Assembly (NCBI GenBank): GCA_002436005.1
Contig: DIXG01000102.1
Span: 1 to 24,551, forward strand
DNA from: Anaerolineaceae bacterium UBA6086
GTDB taxonomy: Bacteria > Chloroflexota > Anaerolineae > Anaerolineales > Anaerolineaceae
Length of the DNA: 24,551 nucleotides
Direction of reading: 5' to 3'
Shown: positions 20,598 through 24,551 of the stretch, piece after piece
Layout: every line of letters begins with the position of its first letter
Numbering within the stretch: position 1 is the first letter of the stretch
Position numbers and translations under genes: made by a program
Notes under the pieces: model-generated
The model's database searches: none
Told to the model about the DNA's origin: nothing
Seen by the model: only the letters and a program-made list of their open reading frames with translations

Positions 20598-22865
20598 ATG
20601 TCACAAAATAAAATCATCGAAGCAAAATTTATCGCTCCTGACATCAAATGGTTCAGGGTTTTTGCACCTGTGATTGCTCGCAAGCGCAAGCCCGGTCAAT
20701 TCGTGATCATCCGGGTTTCAGATCGGGGTGAGCGAATCCCCCTGACCATTGTCGATTCAGACGATGAAGCAGGCACCATCACCCTGATTGTGCAGGGGAT
20801 CGGGAAATCCACCCAGGCGTTAAATCGGCTTGAAGTCGGAGATACCATCAAGGATCTGGTCGGTCCGCTGGGCAGACCCTCTGAAATTGAATATTATGGA
20901 CACGTGGTTGTGATTGGCGGCGGCGTTGGCACCGCGGTCAGCTACCCGCAAGCCAAAGCCCTGAAGGACGCTGGCAATCAAATCACTGCCATCATCGGCG
21001 CCCGCACCAAAGAACTGGTCATCCTGGAAGAAGAAATGAATGCGTTTTCAGACCAGGTGCTGGTTTGCACAGATGACGGCTCCTACTGCTCCCTTGGGCT
21101 TGTCACGGACGAGCTCCAGGCATTGCTGGACGCTGACACATCCATTGATTACGTCCTCGCTGTTGGCCCACTGGAAATGATGAAAGCGGTAGCCGAAATC
21201 ACCCGCCCTTACGGCATTAAAACCACCGCCAGTTTGAACTCGATCATGGTGGATGGCACGGGGATGTGCGGAGGATGCCGGGTTTCGGTGGGGGATACGA
21301 TCAAATTCGCCTGTGTGGATGGACCCGAATTTGACGCCCACCTGGTTGATTTTGATGTGCTGATCAATCGCAATAACGCCTATTTCCACGAAGAAGAATG
21401 TGCTCTGGAAGCAGCAGCCAGAGAACTTGAAAAATCAAACCATCGCGAAAGAGTGAAAATCCCCAGGCAGCCCATGCCAGCCCGCGACCCCCAGGAGCGG
21501 ACACGGGATTTCATTGAGGTGAACCTGGGCTTCACGGAAGCCCTCGTACAGCTCGAAGCTGAACGCTGTCTGAATTGCCGACGTCCCATTTGCGTTGACG
21601 GCTGCCCGGTCGGCGTCAGGATCCCGGAATTCATTCAATTGATCACTCAAAAAGACTACATCAAGGCTTCCCAACTGATCAAAGAGGACAATGTCCTTGC
21701 GGCAGTATGCGCCAGGGTTTGTCCCCAATCGGATCAATGTGAAGGCGCTTGCATACTCACCAGGCGGGGCGAATCCGTGGCAATTGGTGCCCTGTCGCGC
21801 TTTGTTTCCGACTACGAACGTGCCCACAGCGATCTCTCACATAAACCTATCCCAACGGATCAGAAAACAGGCAAAAAGGTGGCTGTGATCGGCTCCGGAC
21901 CTGCCGGGTTATCTTGCGCCGGAGACTTGATCCGTTTGGGCCATGATGTGACAGTATTTGAAGCCTTCCATGAGTTTGGCGGCGTCCTGATCTATGGCAT
22001 CCCTGAATTCCGCCTGCCCAAAGAGATTGTTCGGGAAGAAGTGAACGTTCTGGCAGAGCTCGGCGTGGAATTCAAACCCAATACGGTGATCGGTTTGGCT
22101 TACACGATTGATGAACTGATGGGCGAAGAAGGGTATGACGCTGTCTTCATTGGTGTGGGCGCTGGACTGCCCTATTTTATGAACATCCCGGGTGAAAACC
22201 TGGTCGGCGTCTATTCTTCCAACGAATTCCTCACCCGGGTTAACCTGATGAAGGCTTACGATTTTCCCAATTATGACACACCCGTGATCGACTGCCACAG
22301 CAAACATGTGGCGGTGATCGGCGGCGGCAACACCGCGCTTGACTCAGTGCGCGTTGCCCTGCGCCTGGGTGCTGCCAAAGCCAGCATTTTCTATCGGCGT
22401 ACTGAACAGGAAATGCCCGCCCGATTGGAAGAAATCCATCACGCCAAAGAAGAAGGGGTGGAATTCAAGTTTCTGTGCAACCCGATTGCCTTTACCGGTG
22501 ATGACAGAGGTTGGCTGAAGACCATGCGCCTGATCCAGATGGAATTGGGTGAACCGGATGCCTCAGGTAGACGGCGCCCTATACCGATCGCAGGATCGGA
22601 GCATGAAGTGTCGGTGGACCTGGTGATTGTCGCTATCGGTAATGGCTCTAATCCTATCCTTCAACGTACCACAGATGACCTGGCGTTTAACCGCTGGGGC
22701 AACATCATCGTTGATGAAAACACCATGGAAACCAGTAAACCCGGCGTCTATGCTGGTGGAGACATCGTCACCGGCGGTGCGACCGTGATCCTCGCCATGG
22801 GCGCAGGAAGGCAGGCTGCCCGTTCAATTGACGCCTACCTCAGGCAAAGCCCTGCGGTAGTTTAA
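20598..22865 (+). CDS. fused Nfn-type NADH-dependent ferredoxin:NADP+ oxidoreductase (PyrK-like plus GltD-like)
   Basis: The protein is 755 residues. The first 280 match the small subunit of NfnAB / PyrK: an FAD-binding barrel (R-K-P-G-Q-F-V-I-I-R, R-I-P-L-T-I), an NAD-binding domain (V-V-I-G-G-G-V-G-T-A) and a [2Fe-2S] site D-G-T-G-M-C-G-G-C with a third Cys in K-F-A-C. This fits the Asp plus three Cys ligation described for Nfn. The rest matches the GltD-like large subunit: cysteine clusters C-L-N-C-R-R-P-I-C-V-D-G-C-P and C-A-R-V-C-P-Q-S-D-Q-C-E-G-A-C, then two dinucleotide-binding motifs V-I-G-S-G-P-A-G-L and V-I-G-G-G-N-T-A-L-D. Such enzymes couple NADH, ferredoxin and NADPH by electron bifurcation in anaerobes. 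The ATG at 20598 is set by AAAGG; a GTG at 20592 is within that site. Databases often call this fusion a DHODH B subunit/glutamate synthase, but no pyr or glt gene is nearby. Confidence 0.9.
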   Translation: MSQNKIIEAKFIAPDIKWFRVFAPVIARKRKPGQFVIIRVSDRGERIPLTIVDSDDEAGTITLIVQGIGKSTQALNRLEVGDTIKDLVGPLGRPSEIEYYGHVVVIGGGVGTAVSYPQAKALKDAGNQITAIIGARTKELVILEEEMNAFSDQVLVCTDDGSYCSLGLVTDELQALLDADTSIDYVLAVGPLEMMKAVAEITRPYGIKTTASLNSIMVDGTGMCGGCRVSVGDTIKFACVDGPEFDAHLVDFDVLINRNNAYFHEEECALEAAARELEKSNHRERVKIPRQPMPARDPQERTRDFIEVNLGFTEALVQLEAERCLNCRRPICVDGCPVGVRIPEFIQLITQKDYIKASQLIKEDNVLAAVCARVCPQSDQCEGACILTRRGESVAIGALSRFVSDYERAHSDLSHKPIPTDQKTGKKVAVIGSGPAGLSCAGDLIRLGHDVTVFEAFHEFGGVLIYGIPEFRLPKEIVREEVNVLAELGVEFKPNTVIGLAYTIDELMGEEGYDAVFIGVGAGLPYFMNIPGENLVGVYSSNEFLTRVNLMKAYDFPNYDTPVIDCHSKHVAVIGGGNTALDSVRVALRLGAAKASIFYRRTEQEMPARLEEIHHAKEEGVEFKFLCNPIAFTGDDRGWLKTMRLIQMELGEPDASGRRRPIPIAGSEHEVSVDLVIVAIGNGSNPILQRTTDDLAFNRWGNIIVDENTMETSKPGVYAGGDIVTGGATVILAMGAGRQAARSIDAYLRQSPAVV

Positions 22866-22874
22866 GGAGCCCAG

Positions 22875-24269
22875 ATGGCACACCCTCAGAAAATTGTATG
22901 CATCGGTGCGGGCAGTTACTCTTTTGGACTGACCACACTGGTGTCGCTGCTGCGCAGTGAGGTGTTGAAAGGCAGCCAGCTGGTGCTGGTCGATCGGCAC
23001 GAAGCCCACCTGGAAATCATGGCTGAACTGGTGCAGTGGCTCAACCAGGCCTGGGACAGCCAGATGACCGTCAGCGCCCACACCGATCATCGTGCTGCCC
23101 TGCCCGGCGCCAATTTTGTGATCAACGCCATTGAGGTCAGCCCGCGCGAAGGGCTGTGGGAATCGGATTACCGCATTCCACTCAAATACGGCGTGCGCCA
23201 GCCTTATGCCGAAAACAGCGGTCCCGGGGGATTTGCCCATGCGGCGCGCAACATCATGCCAGTGCTGCAGATTGCGTGGGATATGGAAGTCCTTTGCCCC
23301 GATGCCTGGTTCATTAACTTCACCAACCCCATGCAGCGCATTTGCGCCGCAGTTCACCGCCATTCCAGCATCAAAGTCATCGGGCTCTGCCACCAGCTGG
23401 GGGCTGGCTATGCCATGGTCGGTAAGGCACTCGCAAAGGACCTGGACATCACCATTTCTCCCAGCTTTACCAGCACCCATGCCAGCCCCAGGTATTCCGC
23501 CGGTATGTTCGCTGTCTCGGTTCAGGCGCTGGAAAAAGTCAAAATCACTGCTGCCGGGCTGAACCATTTCACCTGGATGCTGGCGCTGCGTAACCGCCAG
23601 ACGGGTGAAGACCTCTACCCGCGCTTTCGTGAGCGCTGGCAAAGGCTCCCCGAAGGCTTTGAACCCCTTACGCGGCGGGTATTTGATGCCTTTGGGCTGT
23701 TCCCCATCCCCGGCGATGAGCACCTGTGTGAATACCTGCCCTGGGTCAGTGACCCCACCACCCAACCCTGGGAAAAATATGAGCTTGAGCTCTATGAGTG
23801 GGCGGAACACAGCCAGGCGCGTGAAGACAAGTGGGTTGGGCTCCAGCAAGCCACCCAGACCCGCCAGAACCCTGAGGAATACGTCCCCAATTACAGCGAG
23901 GGTGCCCTGGAAGTGATCGAGAACATCGTCCAGGATAGCGACCTGCTCTGGGAAGCTGTCAACATTCCCAACGAAGGCCAGATCCCCAACCTGCCTGAGG
24001 GCGCAATCATCGAACTGCCCGGGCTGCTGAATGTCCGCGGCGCCACCGGCATCCCGCTTGGGCCATTACCGGAAGGTATTGCAGAACTGCTGCGCCGTGA
24101 GGTGACCATCAGCCACCTGTGCGTCGATTCCGTCGCGGCAGGCGACCGGGAACTTGCCCTGCAAGCCCTCCTGCTGGACCCCGTCATCCGGGATATGGAT
24201 GTTGCCCGGCAGATTCTGGATGATTATCTGCTAACCTATCGCGAACACCTGCCCACATTCTGGAATTAA
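22875..24269 (+). CDS. glycoside hydrolase family 4 enzyme (alpha-galactosidase/6-phospho-glycosidase type)
   Basis: This 464-residue protein has the family 4 layout: N-terminal NAD-binding G-A-G-S-Y-S-F-G, then N-A-I-E-V, the block N-S-G-P-G-G-F-A-H-A-A-R-N-I, N-F-T-N-P-M, G-L-C-H-Q with the Cys that binds Mn2+, and A-G-L-N-H-F-T-W with the metal-binding His. GH4 enzymes cleave glycosidic bonds by an NAD+ and Mn2+ dependent redox-elimination mechanism. The metal and nucleotide residues look intact; substrate anomer and phosphorylation state cannot be read. AAGGAG starts at the end of the reductase stop and lies six bases before the ATG, nine bp after that gene, so the two form an operon. That pairing could supply reducing equivalents or simply be polycistronic economy. 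Confidence 0.92.
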   Translation: MAHPQKIVCIGAGSYSFGLTTLVSLLRSEVLKGSQLVLVDRHEAHLEIMAELVQWLNQAWDSQMTVSAHTDHRAALPGANFVINAIEVSPREGLWESDYRIPLKYGVRQPYAENSGPGGFAHAARNIMPVLQIAWDMEVLCPDAWFINFTNPMQRICAAVHRHSSIKVIGLCHQLGAGYAMVGKALAKDLDITISPSFTSTHASPRYSAGMFAVSVQALEKVKITAAGLNHFTWMLALRNRQTGEDLYPRFRERWQRLPEGFEPLTRRVFDAFGLFPIPGDEHLCEYLPWVSDPTTQPWEKYELELYEWAEHSQAREDKWVGLQQATQTRQNPEEYVPNYSEGALEVIENIVQDSDLLWEAVNIPNEGQIPNLPEGAIIELPGLLNVRGATGIPLGPLPEGIAELLRREVTISHLCVDSVAAGDRELALQALLLDPVIRDMDVARQILDDYLLTYREHLPTFWN

Positions 24270-24338
24270 TCATGTTGCTCGGCGTTCAGACTTTCATGGT
24301 AAAACTGATCCCATGTAAACCTGGTAACGGAGTAGAAC

Positions 24339-24551
24339 ATGAGTGAAACAAATTCAACGAACAACAGCAACCCCGCCCAAAAAACCGGGCTGGCGAAATT
24401 AATTGGCGAACCCCTGTCCAAGCATGGCTGGCCAAAATGGCTGGTTTACCTGATTTCAGCCTTCAGTCTGGTCTATATCCTCAACCCTACCCTGGGCGTA
24501 TTTGAATTGATTCCCGACAACCTGCCCCTGGTTGGCAATATGGATGAGGGC
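24339..24551 (+). CDS. DUF1232/YkvA-like membrane protein, N-terminal part (runs off window)
   Basis: Seventy-one codons are visible from an ATG preceded by GGAG (24329-24332). After a polar Asn/Thr/Lys-rich stretch of about 30 residues comes W-L-V-Y-L-I-S-A-F-S-L-V-Y-I-L-N-P. The sequence F-E-L-I-P-D-N-L-P-L-V-G-N-M-D-E follows. This closely resembles the DUF1232 core (Y-L-L-x-P-x-D-L-I-P-D-x-I-P-x-x-G-x-x-D-D) found in YkvA-like membrane proteins of unknown role. A TGGTAAAAC (24297-24305) in the 69-bp gap after the GH4 gene may be a promoter. The 3' end lies outside the window. Confidence 0.75.
   Translation, partial: MSETNSTNNSNPAQKTGLAKLIGEPLSKHGWPKWLVYLISAFSLVYILNPTLGVFELIPDNLPLVGNMDEG

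Noticed and set aside
20598..22865. Reading the reductase as a true dihydroorotate dehydrogenase subunit or glutamate synthase
   Set aside because: No pyrD, pyr or gltB gene is adjacent, and the fused PyrK-like plus GltD-like layout with both [4Fe-4S] cysteine clusters fits Nfn better.
22824..23849. 341-codon open frame on the minus strand opposite the GH4 gene
   Set aside because: It lies inside a well-supported GH4 gene, lacks a ribosome binding site and any family resemblance, and is explained by GC-skewed codon use of the sense gene.

Overview
The window looks like a chromosomal segment of an anaerobic Chloroflexota bacterium, most likely class Anaerolineae. This is inferred from protein character: a GxGYxYP-family protein, a GPH-type symporter, a fused Nfn-type reductase, a GH4 enzyme, a large Asp-box propeller, and sugar and redox genes mixed with an unusual repair gene set. 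No rRNA, CRISPR array, transposase or phage gene is visible. One tRNA gene (Glu, UUC) is present.

Layout. 1-2723: a sugar-related operon, with the C-terminal part of a GxGYxYP protein overlapping a GPH symporter. 2724-3088: a shared terminator-like hairpin and what appears to be a frameshifted small gene on the minus strand. 3089-3694: an XRE-cupin regulator. 3695-4210: a terminator, then a strong promoter followed about 100 nt later by a terminator with no gene between them (candidate small RNA), then the promoter of a small DUF333 lipoprotein. 4819-6546: an ABC exporter half-transporter, converging on a YigZ-family protein. 7245-7616: tRNA-Glu with its own promoter and terminator, next to rearranged tRNA-like fragments. 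7617-9776: a secreted Asp-box beta-propeller.

9819-18831 is rich in nucleic-acid repair and stress genes: a YedK/HMCES abasic-site protein, a UDG-linked radical SAM protein coupled to a DUF6504 protein, a RelA/SpoT homologue with an eroded synthetase domain, and a four-gene cassette. The cassette encodes a LuxR-type HTH protein, a RecA-like protein without a P-loop that ends in a beta-clamp motif, an 87-residue helical protein, and a family-B DNA polymerase with destroyed exonuclease motifs and its own clamp-like motif. It runs tail-to-tail into a DEDDh exonuclease gene, overlapping it by 102 nt. Four TT(A/C)ACCCC repeats, phased at about one helical turn, precede the RecA-like gene. The arrangement resembles in logic the imuA-imuB-dnaE2 mutasome, but built around a B-family polymerase; this is the most interesting system here.

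18445-24551: an exonuclease / MmcQ-YjbR / phosphodiesterase operon on the minus strand. Next come a TPR membrane protein, a fused Nfn-type NADH-ferredoxin:NADP reductase with a perfect inverted repeat over its promoter, a GH4 glycosidase, and the start of a DUF1232-like membrane protein.

A recurring feature is a good -10 box 7-10 bp before the start codon with no Shine-Dalgarno sequence (genes starting at 4819, 10604, 14346 and 14852). This implies leaderless mRNAs, whereas neighbouring genes use clear ribosome binding sites.
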